Origin: JBLHGU01 sp047615875
Lineage (GTDB): Bacteria > Pseudomonadota > Gammaproteobacteria > Arenicellales > CAJQKF01
DNA length: 30,712 nucleotides
Assembly (NCBI GenBank): GCA_047615875.1
Contig: JBLHGU010000040.1
Span: 1-30,712, forward strand
Direction of reading: 5' to 3'
In this document: piece after piece, positions 1 to 6,705 of the stretch
Position numbering within the stretch: the stretch's first letter is position 1
Layout: each line of letters opens with the position of its first letter
Translations under genes and position numbers: made by a program
The notes under the pieces: model-generated
Told to the model about the DNA's origin: nothing
What the model saw: only the letters and a program-made list of their open reading frames with translations
Databases searched by the model: none

Positions 1-48
1 CAGGCTTACCTGCATACACCTCATGGTAAAGCAGTAGAACTCGCATAA
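1..48 (+). CDS. C-terminal end of an unidentified protein (partial)
   Basis: Frame 1 is open from the left edge and ends in TAA at 46-48, giving the last 15 residues QAYLHTPHGKAVELA. The other two plus frames stop earlier, so this is the most likely tail of a gene that begins outside the window. It reads in the same direction as the dehydrogenase that follows 119 bases later. Too little is present to name a family, and it could also be non-coding. Confidence 0.35.
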   Translation, partial: QAYLHTPHGKAVELA

Positions 49-58
49 TTTATCCAGC

Positions 59-82
59 TTCAAGTACAAGTCTGAACTTGAA
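59..82. repeat. Inverted repeat upstream of hbd
   Basis: TTCAAGT at 59-65 is repeated inverted as ACTTGAA at 76-82. A nested alternative pairs CAAGT at 67-71 with ACTTG at 76-80, so two mutually exclusive hairpins are possible. There is no T-tract after it, so it is not a good intrinsic terminator. It could be an operator or a weak RNA structure between the partial upstream gene and hbd. Confidence 0.3.
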
Positions 83-167
83 ATCGCAACTTCTGTTTCC
101 TGAATAGATCACCACATAATATTTTTATCTTCTCGCCCAGGCGGAAAATTAATAATCGGAGTTAACA

Positions 168-1022
168 ATGAGCATTAAAACTGTTGGCATAGTCGGTGCC
201 GGCACCATGGGAAGCGGTATTGCGCAAGCAGCTGCTTTGACAGGCTACGATGTCATTATGCAAGACATCTCCAGTTCTCAACTGGAACGCGGTCTGGCCG
301 GAATTTCCAGGAGTCTGGGTAAACTGGCAGAGAAGGAAAAAATCCAGCCTGAGGAAGTTTCAGGTTCACTATCGCGGATTACTACCGAGACCGAACTCGC
401 AGCATTTGCAAGTGTGGATATTGTTATCGAGGCGGCTGTGGAACGAATGGATCTGAAGTTGGAGATATTCAGGCAACTTGATTCTATCTGTAGATCTGAT
501 GCAATCCTGGCATCAAATACCTCCTCATTGTCTCTGACTAGTCTTGCAGCAACCAGTCGTCACCCAGAGCGTGTTATTGGTTTGCATTTTTTCAATCCAG
601 TCCCGCTTATGAAGCTAGTGGAAGTCATTCGCGCATTGCAAACTTCTGATCAAACTTATGCAAGTGCTGAAGCTTTAACTAAACAATTGGGTAAAGTTCC
701 AATCAGTGTTAAAGATAGCCCGGGTTTTGTGGTTAATCGCATGTTGGTGCCTATGATTAACGAAGCAGTTTTCTTGCTATACGAAGGAATTGCTGGAGCC
801 GAGGAGATTGATGAGGCGATGAAGCTTGGAGCTGGTCATCCCATTGGCCCACTGGCACTAGCCGATATGATTGGCATTGATGTTTGTTATTTCGTCATGA
901 AAATACTCTCTGATGAGTTTGCAGATAGTAAATATCGTCCCTGTCCGCTAATGAAAAAAATGGTTAATGCAGGTCATCTGGGCCGCAAAAGTGGCAAAGG
1001 CTTCTTTGATTACAGTGGCTAA
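168..1022 (+). CDS. hbd: 3-hydroxybutyryl-CoA dehydrogenase (3-hydroxyacyl-CoA dehydrogenase family)
   Basis: Predicted to oxidise (S)-3-hydroxybutyryl-CoA, or a similar short 3-hydroxyacyl-CoA, to the 3-keto form with NAD(P). This is a cytoplasmic step of butyrate/PHB-type or beta-oxidation metabolism. The 284-residue length is standard for the single-domain family. The N-terminal Rossmann motif GAGTMGSGIAQ is at residues 10-20. The catalytic set expected from the family is visible: S119 in SNTSSLSLT, H140 in GLHFFNPVPLMKLVEV, E152 and N190 in GFVVNRM. The C-terminal domain ends in the usual GKGFFDY. The ATG is supported by GGAG at 158-161, six bases upstream. The start of a gene upstream on the same strand suggests a possible operon, but the partner is outside the window. 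The exact acyl-CoA substrate is not decided by sequence; PaaH-like or 2-methyl-3-hydroxy forms remain possible. Confidence 0.9.
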   Translation: MSIKTVGIVGAGTMGSGIAQAAALTGYDVIMQDISSSQLERGLAGISRSLGKLAEKEKIQPEEVSGSLSRITTETELAAFASVDIVIEAAVERMDLKLEIFRQLDSICRSDAILASNTSSLSLTSLAATSRHPERVIGLHFFNPVPLMKLVEVIRALQTSDQTYASAEALTKQLGKVPISVKDSPGFVVNRMLVPMINEAVFLLYEGIAGAEEIDEAMKLGAGHPIGPLALADMIGIDVCYFVMKILSDEFADSKYRPCPLMKKMVNAGHLGRKSGKGFFDYSG

Positions 1023-1347
1023 TTAACGAAATAATTGCGATTCGCAGCAAGCAGTGTAGTGGTGATTCATTCATAACCTGCAGTCTGGCTTTGCACGTTG
1101 ATGAGGCTATGACTTTTTGCAATCAGATATCGAGGATTGTGGCCAGATAATGATTATCGGATACTTTTACTACAACTTGAAAAGGGCGCTGACTGCGATG
1201 AGATCGATAGCAGGGAGCATCCAATGTTCACAGTCTGCGCTGCCGCTACCGCATTTACAAACCCACTGTTAACCCAGTTACACGTGGTAGCAATGGATAC
1301 TCGCTTCTTGGTTCATACCGGGCTTTAAGCACGCGCCAATCAAACTT
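1023..1347. other. Gap with no recognised gene
   Basis: About 325 bases after hbd. A 63-codon open frame (1137-1328) is present but has no recognisable motif and no convincing ribosome binding site, so I do not call it. No strong terminator for hbd is visible. The gap ends at the CRP-type site that begins the small-RNA unit. Confidence 0.5.
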
Positions 1348-1363
1348 TGTGATTTATGTCACA
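1348..1363. promoter_or_regulatory. CRP-type operator (perfect TGTGA-N6-TCACA)
   Basis: The 16 bases read TGTGATTTATGTCACA, a perfect match to the core CRP/cAMP half-sites. Its centre at 1355.5 lies exactly 41.5 bases before the predicted start at 1397, the classic class II activator position. FNR-type sites (TTGAT-N4-ATCAA) fit less well because the outer G/C pairs are those of CRP. The regulator could also be a Vfr-like CRP homologue. Confidence 0.7.
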
Positions 1364-1384
1364 TACAAAAATTTGTTGTAGGAT

Positions 1385-1390
1385 TATTAT
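1385..1390 (+). promoter_or_regulatory. -10 hexamer of a class II CRP-dependent promoter
   Basis: TATTAT matches five of six positions of TATAAT. With start at A1397 it occupies -12 to -7, and the CRP site upstream sits at -41.5, overlapping the -35 region. No good -35 hexamer is present, as expected for an activator-dependent class II promoter. The agreement of operator, hexamer and downstream terminator is the evidence; the start base is inferred. Confidence 0.6.
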
Positions 1391-1396
1391 GGTCCA

Positions 1397-1482
1397 ACTT
1401 GATTTTTGACCATCTCGGCAACGAGCCTCTCCTTACCAAGAGGCCCTTGAATGGAGGTAGCGTTTGCTGCCTCCTTTTTTTT
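1397..1482 (+). ncRNA. Candidate CRP-activated small regulatory RNA
   Basis: Predicted 86-nt transcript from A1397 to the T-run of a strong terminator. Reading 5' to 3': a 17-nt unpaired leader (1397-1413) ending in GACCAT; a 4-bp hairpin CTCG-GCAA-CGAG (1414-1425) with a GNRA tetraloop; a 5-6 bp hairpin GCCTCT/AGAGGC (1425-1444) with loop CCTTACCA; a short linker; then the terminator hairpin. The CCTTA in the loop complements the ribosome-binding core TAAGG, and the leader end could pair with an AUGGUC start region. Both are typical of trans-acting sRNAs that block translation. No open frame of note lies inside. I do not recognise a named family. Known CRP-activated sRNAs such as CyaR have a similar size and layout but not this sequence. 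Leader-attenuator or untranslated-region origins are less likely because no gene follows closely on this strand. Confidence 0.6.
1453..1482 (+). terminator. Rho-independent terminator of the candidate sRNA
   Basis: GGAGGTAGC (1453-1461) pairs with GCTGCCTCC (1466-1474) through nine base pairs, one of them G-U, around the loop GTTT. Eight T residues follow at 1475-1482. This is the strongest intrinsic terminator I see in the window. Confidence 0.85.
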
Positions 1483-1666
1483 CGTTTATTGACTTAATTT
1501 GTCGCATCGCCCACTAGGTTATTTATGTATCTGGATGCAATTTCCAGACGACTAAATAGTGTGTCAAAACACATTGCAAGATAATTATCTGCGCCAAACC
1601 GCGTGCCAGAGGGTTTGTCTGTATCAACTAACACCTGTTAGACGGTCTCGTTTTTTGAATAAGTGT

Positions 1667-1765
1667 TTACTTCTTACCCTTCTTCGGCAAGAATTTAAGA
1701 ATAGCTTTGGCGTCCGAGTTCATTTTCTTCGACAGGGCTATTGATCCTGTCGTATTGTTCGCCAT
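1667..1765 (-). CDS. Possible 32-aa basic small protein
   Basis: An ATG frame on the minus strand encodes 32 residues, beginning MANNTTGSIA and ending LKFLPKKGKK. It has a hydrophilic start, one short amphipathic stretch and a lysine-rich C-terminus, without membrane segment or cysteine. The composition looks protein-like and uses ordinary codons. However, the upstream region has only a weak purine stretch (GGAAAAGA) at too great a distance to be a good ribosome binding site. It lies alone in a gap, opposite in direction to its neighbours. No family is recognised. It may be chance. Confidence 0.3.
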   Translation of the reverse strand: MANNTTGSIALSKKMNSDAKAILKFLPKKGKK

Positions 1766-1862
1766 GGGCACGATTCTTTTCCAGTTATCTATAATTCTGA
1801 ATTTAGCAGAGTTTGGCTACTGAATTTTCATCAAACAGCTTTCACTTTTGTAAATTTTTCTT

Positions 1863-3506
1863 ATGACAATAAAAACCTCTCAAAGTGGTGGTGAGTTGCT
1901 GCTCCGTTGCCTCGAAACCCAGCAGGTTAAGCGAATATTCTGCGTACCCGGGGAAAGCTATCTGGCGGTGCTCGATGCATTGCACGATTCCACTATAGAT
2001 ACCGTGACCTGCCGGCATGAAAGCGGGGCCGCAATTATGGCTGAGGTTGAGGGAAAATTATCTGGTCGACCGGGTGTCGCGTTTGTTACGCGCGGACCTG
2101 GGGCCACTAATGCCGCTGCTGGAATTCATATAGCTCAGCAAGACTCCACTCCCATGATTCTTTTTATCGGACAAATTGCTCGAAATTGTGGAGGCAGGGA
2201 TGCATTTCAGGAGGTCGATTATCGACAATTATTCGGTGGCATGGCTAAGTGGGTGGACGAGATACACGATGCTGAACGGATTCCCGAAATTATTTCTCAT
2301 GCCTGGCATGTTGCGATGAGTGGTCGACCGGGTCCTGTGGTGTTGGCGTTACCCGAGGATATGTTAAGGGATCAGGTAGAGGGTGGATCCGGAGAAATCG
2401 TGCAGGTCGCAAGTCCATCGCCTGCTGCAAGTTCCATCGATACCTTGAAGTCTTTGTTGCAGGAGGCCAAAAATCCTCTATTGTTAGCTGGAGGTAGCCG
2501 CTGGAGTCAGGCGGCGATAAGTCAACTGAGTGCATTCTGTGCCAGTTGGGATTTGCCTTTGGCCTGTTCATTTCGACGTCAAACGCTAATTGATAATCAT
2601 AATCATTGTTATGCAGGTGACGTTGGATTGGCGATTAATCCGAAATTGTTAAACAGACTGAAAATCGCTGATCTGGTCATTTTGTTGGGCGGCAGGTTTT
2701 CTGAGATTCCCTCGCAGGGTTTTAGTCTTTTCGGTAGTCCGGATCCCGGTGTAAAGCTGGTGCATGTGCATCCTGGCGCTGAGGAGTTGGGAAGAATCTA
2801 TCAACCAGACCTCGCCATTAATTCAACACCGGAGGAGTTTCTTAGTCTAGCGATTCGTGGTTCTATGGACGTATCTTTGCCGCGGTGTGAGGTTGCCCAC
2901 CAGGAGTATCTGGACTGGTCTGAGCCCACACCTTTGGATCAACACTCAGTTGATATGCGCTCGGTAATTGGCTGGATGAGTAATAATTTGCAAGATGACG
3001 CCGTTCTTACCAATGGCGCTGGAAATTACACGCTCTGGGTGCAGCGGTTCTATAGATTTCGCAAACCCAACACCCAAATGGCGTCGATTAGTGGATCTAT
3101 GGGCTACGGAATACCAGCAGCCATAGCAGCAAAACTACATTATCCCGATAGAACCGTCGTATGTTTGGCCGGTGATGGCTGTTTTCAAATGACCAGTCAG
3201 GAGATCGCTACAGCCGTGCAGCTTGGCGCAGCTATTATAGTTCTGGTAGTGGATAACGGCATGTATGGCACAATTCGATTGCATCAACAGCGCAATTATC
3301 CAGAACGGGTTTCAGGCACACTATTGCAGAATCCTGATTTTGTCGCATTGGCCCGAGCGTATGGAGGATATGGTGAAGCAGTTGATCGAGGCGATGAATT
3401 TCCGCAGGCTTTTGAACGGGCACAGCAAAGCGGTCTGCCGGCTATTTTGCATTTGAAAGTCGACCCGGATGTTATTACACCGACTACCAGGCTGAGCAGC
3501 CTATAA
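1863..3506 (+). CDS. Thiamine-diphosphate-dependent enzyme, acetolactate synthase large-subunit-like
   Basis: A 547-residue member of the ThDP-dependent decarboxylase/carboligase family. The N-terminal pyrimidine-binding domain covers about residues 5-170, with catalytic Glu53 in CRHESGAAIMAE and the family stretch RGPGATNAAAG near 77-87. The central domain covers about 190-330. The C-terminal PP-binding domain carries GDG at 437-439 and closes its Mg/diphosphate motif with N465 in VVDNGMYGTI. The reaction is probably decarboxylation of a 2-keto acid with or without carboligation. No IlvN/IlvH regulatory subunit gene is adjacent, so a standard branched-chain synthase role is uncertain; related orphan members include glyoxylate carboligase and sulfoacetaldehyde acetyltransferase types. 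The ATG lacks a clear ribosome binding site. It converges on the GFA gene only 27 bases away. Family assignment is firm, substrate is not. Confidence 0.85.
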   Translation: MTIKTSQSGGELLLRCLETQQVKRIFCVPGESYLAVLDALHDSTIDTVTCRHESGAAIMAEVEGKLSGRPGVAFVTRGPGATNAAAGIHIAQQDSTPMILFIGQIARNCGGRDAFQEVDYRQLFGGMAKWVDEIHDAERIPEIISHAWHVAMSGRPGPVVLALPEDMLRDQVEGGSGEIVQVASPSPAASSIDTLKSLLQEAKNPLLLAGGSRWSQAAISQLSAFCASWDLPLACSFRRQTLIDNHNHCYAGDVGLAINPKLLNRLKIADLVILLGGRFSEIPSQGFSLFGSPDPGVKLVHVHPGAEELGRIYQPDLAINSTPEEFLSLAIRGSMDVSLPRCEVAHQEYLDWSEPTPLDQHSVDMRSVIGWMSNNLQDDAVLTNGAGNYTLWVQRFYRFRKPNTQMASISGSMGYGIPAAIAAKLHYPDRTVVCLAGDGCFQMTSQEIATAVQLGAAIIVLVVDNGMYGTIRLHQQRNYPERVSGTLLQNPDFVALARAYGGYGEAVDRGDEFPQAFERAQQSGLPAILHLKVDPDVITPTTRLSSL

Positions 3507-3533
3507 GTCTGCCCAACCCTGATAAAACAGTAT

Positions 3534-3965
3534 CTACTTTGCCGGAGGAGGCGGGGGCATAGCCTCAAAATTTGGAATATCTGTTGAAGTAACATCCCAT
3601 TCTGCACGCTCTTTACAATACACCACAGCGTTTGCGGAGTAGGCGCTGTTGTCGTCAATACAACCAACCGCGATGGTCATCAGTCCCGGGCGTGCGGAAT
3701 TGCGGCTATATACCCGACTGCCACAGTTGGGGCAGAAATAGCGGGTATTAATATTACCGCTATCTGCAGTTGCGGCATGGCTGTGGGCTTCACCCTCAAT
3801 CTTTACATCGTCTTCATTGAAAAATGCCAAAGACATATGCCCCGTACCAGAAGCGCGCTGACAATCTTTACAGTGGCACTGCACGAACCGCAAAGCTTCC
3901 GCGTGAATGCTGAAGTGAATGTTGCCACATAGACATTGGCCCTTGGTCTTCAAATCTCCACTCAT
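3534..3965 (-). CDS. GFA/CENP-V family zinc-binding protein
   Basis: A 143-residue protein of the GFA family (glutathione-dependent formaldehyde-activating enzyme-like, also called CENP-V domain). The beta-tent zinc ligands are visible: CLC at 11-13, CHCKDC at 30-35 and CPNC at 78-81, with the usual RASGTGH after the second cluster. No signal peptide is present, so it is cytoplasmic. It lies 82 bases downstream of the Lrp-type regulator on the same strand and may share its transcript. Most members are uncharacterised, and formaldehyde-glutathione condensation should not be assumed. Confidence 0.88.
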   Translation of the reverse strand: MSGDLKTKGQCLCGNIHFSIHAEALRFVQCHCKDCQRASGTGHMSLAFFNEDDVKIEGEAHSHAATADSGNINTRYFCPNCGSRVYSRNSARPGLMTIAVGCIDDNSAYSANAVVYCKERAEWDVTSTDIPNFEAMPPPPPAK

Positions 3966-4047
3966 GTTTATCTCAAGCTCTTCTAATAGTTGTTGAACGA
4001 GTGTTCTTTTACTTTATATTTACCGGCAGGGCAATAACCAGGAGGTA

Positions 4048-4509
4048 TTAATTTGCATAGTCTAATGGTAATTCAGTGCTGTACTTGATGCGTTCCATCG
4101 CAAAACTAGAGCTAACATCCTGAATATCGACTGTGTCGATCAGTCTTTTATAAAATGCATCATAGGATGCAATGTCGGGTACAACCACTCGCATCAAGTA
4201 ATCTATCTCACCGCTCATTCGGTAAAACTCCATTACTTCGGGTAGGGCGGTGACCGCTTTTGCCAGATCCTTTAGCCATTTAGCATTGTGATGACTGGTT
4301 TTTATGGCTACAAAAACGTCAACGCCTAGATTCAATGGATCGCGGTGTAGCAGAGTCACTCTTTTGTCTATAACGCCCTGTTTCTCAAGATTCTGTATAC
4401 GTCTCCAGCACGGTGTTGTGCTTAGACTAACGGACTCGGCGATCTGATTCACCGTTAAAGTGGCATCTTTTTGTAGAAGGGATAATATTTTCTTATCAAT
4501 TCGATCCAT
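4048..4509 (-). CDS. Lrp/AsnC family transcriptional regulator
   Basis: A 153-residue regulator counted from the ATG at 4509. Residues 1-60 hold the winged helix-turn-helix, opening MDRIDKKILSLLQKDA with the recognition region SLSTTPCWRRIQNLEKQGVI. Residues about 65-145 form the RAM/AsnC ligand-binding domain, with the conserved VMEFYRMSGEIDYLMRV stretch. An upstream in-frame ATG at 4545 would add 12 hydrophobic residues not seen in the family, so I prefer 4509; neither has a clear ribosome binding site. It probably senses an amino acid and may control itself or the neighbouring GFA and ThDP genes, but the sequence does not prove the targets. Confidence 0.9.
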   Translation of the reverse strand: MDRIDKKILSLLQKDATLTVNQIAESVSLSTTPCWRRIQNLEKQGVIDKRVTLLHRDPLNLGVDVFVAIKTSHHNAKWLKDLAKAVTALPEVMEFYRMSGEIDYLMRVVVPDIASYDAFYKRLIDTVDIQDVSSSFAMERIKYSTELPLDYAN

Positions 4510-4542
4510 AGTAAATAATTTCAAGTAAAAGAAAAATATTAA

Positions 4543-4557
4543 CATTAAATTCTAATG
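4543..4557. promoter_or_regulatory. Possible Lrp-type operator
   Basis: CATTA-AATTC-TAATG is a 15-base inverted repeat with an AT-rich centre, 34 bases upstream of the chosen Lrp start. Lrp-family sites are usually 15-bp AT-rich pseudo-palindromes, so this fits autoregulation. Only one copy is seen. Confidence 0.3.
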
Positions 4558-4638
4558 CGGGTGTTAGTTTTGCAAGCAAAGAAAACTAACCTACTCTATT
4601 TTTGCTACTATTTTGCCATCATACTTAGCGGGGAAAAT

Positions 4639-5009
4639 ATGGGGGACCATCTATTTGCCACTGCGGCTCTGGTAAGTTCAGATCTATGCATTTATCCCAG
4701 ATGAATATTAGTATCAAATTGCTTGTAGTGAGTTTATTACTGATGCTGGGGTAAGCTTTCCTCTACTTTGTGATTTTTATATTGAGAGTTGCTGCTTGGA
4801 TCAAAATTAACCTGGGGAGAGTTTTTCTTATTATTCTCTGTAAAAAAGTGTTGCGTGCCAGATTGCCCGTTTCTGCTAATTATGTAGGCGCTGAGAGCAG
4901 AGAAAACATCGCTATAAAGGTTTCTCTGGACCAGATCCGCCTGAAATTTTGCGACCCGAGAAATGCTAAAACTTTCGGGAGTATTGATTTGAATGGAAAG
5001 TTGATGTAA
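4639..5009 (+). other. Interrupted or decayed short ORFs, no recognised product
   Basis: An ATG at 4639 with GGGGA in front opens a 21-codon frame whose TGA (4702-4704) overlaps an ATG at 4701. That second frame encodes a short hydrophobic segment (KLLVVSLLLMLG) and stops at TAA 4752-4754. The same frame then stays open to 5009 through another hydrophobic stretch (VFLIILCKK) and a polar tail, with an in-frame ATG at 4770. The pattern could be a small membrane or secreted protein broken by a nonsense change, or chance. I recognise no family. The rest of 4510-5488 is AT-rich and otherwise holds only the minus-strand ORF at 5147-5320. Confidence 0.25.
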
Positions 5010-5146
5010 TTAAAGCTTGTTAGCTTGGTTGGAGCTTCTTTCGCAAATGGTTAACTGTAGAGGTTTCAGCTTAGCAAGCAATTGATACATATTTCGCCAA
5101 AAATTGGCAAGGTTCACGCTAGTGCCGTGATTATACGAAGAATTAT

Positions 5147-5320
5147 TCAGTTGTAGGCCAGGAAGGCAATTTTGGAACTAATATCACTTTTCTCATTTCG
5201 ATCGCTCGGAAGTAATTCCTTACCCTTTGCATTAGCGGTTGAAGCTGGCGCGGAGTGTTGTTTCGGGCTTGGATCGTCGCTGCTATGCTGCGACATCGAT
5301 TTTTGCGATTTTGATGCCAT
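5147..5320 (-). CDS. Possible 57-aa hydrophilic small protein
   Basis: An ATG frame of 57 residues on the minus strand, preceded by TAGGTA about eight bases upstream, a fair ribosome binding site. The first 45 residues are rich in Ser, Lys, Gln, Asp and Pro (start MASKSQKSMSQHSSDDPSPK) and look disordered. The C-terminus is SSKIAFLAYN. That ending resembles the beginning of the DUF2934 motif (IAx2AYxxAExRG), which would mean the domain is cut off, but I could not find the missing part in the other frames downstream. It is divergent from the NupC remnant. Function unknown. Confidence 0.4.
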   Translation of the reverse strand: MASKSQKSMSQHSSDDPSPKQHSAPASTANAKGKELLPSDRNEKSDISSKIAFLAYN

Positions 5321-5488
5321 TATTTTTACCTAAGTTGTTTTGTTTCAACTAATTAATGGCTAATATTAAGAATTTAAGTTCAAAATGTCCAATAAGTGAC
5401 GACATGATTTTCGTATTTAATTAATAATCTGTCGCAAATTATTCAATATTTTCCAGTTGGTAGTTAAACTCTTTAAACTTGTGCCTAA

Positions 5489-6157
5489 TTGACGCCAACG
5501 TACACTATTTTATTTATGCTTACACTACTTCAAGGTTCCCTTGGGTTTACAGTTTTTCTGTTTCTTGCCTGGTTAATTAGCGAAAACCGACAGGCAATTA
5601 ACTGGCGCTGCGTTTCCGGCGGCCTGGTACTGATGTGGGTGTTGGCTGTTCTGCTACTAAAGGCACCCTTATTTCAAGCGGCATTTTTGTGGATGAACTC
5701 TGGTCTTCTGGCACTGGCTACTGCAACTGAAGATGGGACTCGGTTCGTATTTGGCTATCTTGGTGGTGGACCGACACCTTTTGAGATCACGGATCCAGGA
5801 GCTAACTTTATTCTCGCCTTTCGAGCCTTGCCGCTGGTTTTGGTTATTAGCGCCATTTCGGCACTTTTATATTATTGGCGTGTTTTGCCGTTGATAGTGG
5901 GTGGATTCGCATGGCTAATTCGACCTTATCTCGAGCGTATGAACCGTGGCGAGCTATTTAGTGTTATGGCTTGCGGAATGGCAACAATAGCTGGGACGAT
6001 GATGGTGCTCTATGCAAGTGTGCTTGGGTCGATTATCCCCAATGTAGTCGGTCCCATACTCACCGCGTCCATAATTAGTGCGCCGGCAGCACTGCTCGTG
6101 GCCGCACTCATGGTGCCTTCTGAAACTCGACTGGACGAGTTGAAAGTAGCCATTTAA
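5489..6157 (+). pseudogene. nupC: NupC-type concentrative nucleoside transporter, N-terminal part (damaged)
   Basis: Encodes the N-terminal and gate regions of a CNT-family nucleoside symporter: LAWLISENRQAINWR near the start, EDGTRFVFGYLGG, RVLPLIVGGFAWLI and later GELFSVMACGMATIAG. Between WLI and RPYLERM (around 5912-5923) roughly 28-33 family residues are absent, including the conserved G-Q-T/M-x-E-A-P type substrate-binding hairpin. The frame then hits TAA at 6155-6157, while the same frame continues into the rest of the transporter. The TTG at 5489 is possible, but ATG 5516 matches the family N-terminus better. Two independent lesions make a working transporter unlikely. Confidence 0.7.
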
Positions 6158-6175
6158 AGCGACTCGGAAAGCAGT

Positions 6176-6670
6176 ATGGACGCTATTACCCAAGGAACAC
6201 TAGATGGCTTAAAATTATTTTTAAATATAATCGCCATGCTTGTCGTTCTGGTTGCGCTGGTTAGTTTGGCGAATCAGATTCTGGGTTGGTTGCCGAATAT
6301 AAACGGTTCTCCAATAACATTGCAGGGCATGTTGGGTACAATATTTGCACCTATAGTTTGGCTAACAGGGATTCCCTGGAGCGAGGCCACAACAGCTGGC
6401 TCGTTAATGGGTATAAAGACGGTTTTAAATGAGTTTGTCGCTTATCTTGAACTGGCGGCAGACACTTCTTTGAGTGAGAGATCTCGTCTGATCATGACTT
6501 ACAGCTTATCTGGATTTGCAAATCTGGGCAGTCTTGGAATTATGCTGGGTGGGTTATTAACTATTGTACCTGGGCGACGCAAAGAAATTGTCGCCCTCGG
6601 ATTCAAGGCAATTATCGCAGGCACGTTGGCTACCCTTATGACCGGTACCGTTGCCGGTATAATCTTATAA
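6176..6670 (+). pseudogene. nupC: NupC-type nucleoside transporter, C-terminal part
   Basis: A 164-residue piece in the same frame as the preceding ORF, separated by one TAA and six sense codons. It carries the C-terminal CNT domain: GTLDGLKLFLNIIAMLVVLVALV, then PIVWLTGIPWSEA, the substrate/sodium region VLNEFVAYLEL and SGFANLGSLGIMLGGL, and a final membrane helix. GGAAAG lies a few bases before ATG 6176, so translation could restart and make a separate polypeptide. Without the substrate hairpin in the partner fragment, a functional split transporter seems unlikely. The joined length, 393 residues, is about 30 short of typical proteobacterial CNTs. It converges on the PhyH gene. Confidence 0.7.
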
Positions 6671-6705
6671 CCTACCAGCCTGGAGCAGCTACGATTGCAG
6701 TTAGA

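Noticed and set aside
1137..1328. 63-codon plus-strand ORF after hbd
   Set aside because: No motif, no ribosome binding site, and an amino-acid make-up like random sequence.
1530..1641. Small hairpins near 1530-1548, 1560-1573 and 1628-1641
   Set aside because: Stems of five to six pairs with no T-tract directly after them; within chance for an AT-rich gap.
1559..1744. 61-codon plus-strand ORF
   Set aside because: Cysteine- and arginine-rich with no recognisable motif; the minus-strand 32-codon frame over the same bases is more protein-like.
3296..3667. 123-codon minus-strand ORF across the end of the ThDP gene
   Set aside because: It overlaps both the ThDP gene and the GFA gene and has no family features; a shadow frame.
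4752..6157. Idea that TAA is read through, from two in-frame TAA codons (4752 and 6155)
   Set aside because: TAA ends many normal genes in this window, the contexts are not known readthrough signals, and the nupC copy has a second lesion, so decay explains it better.
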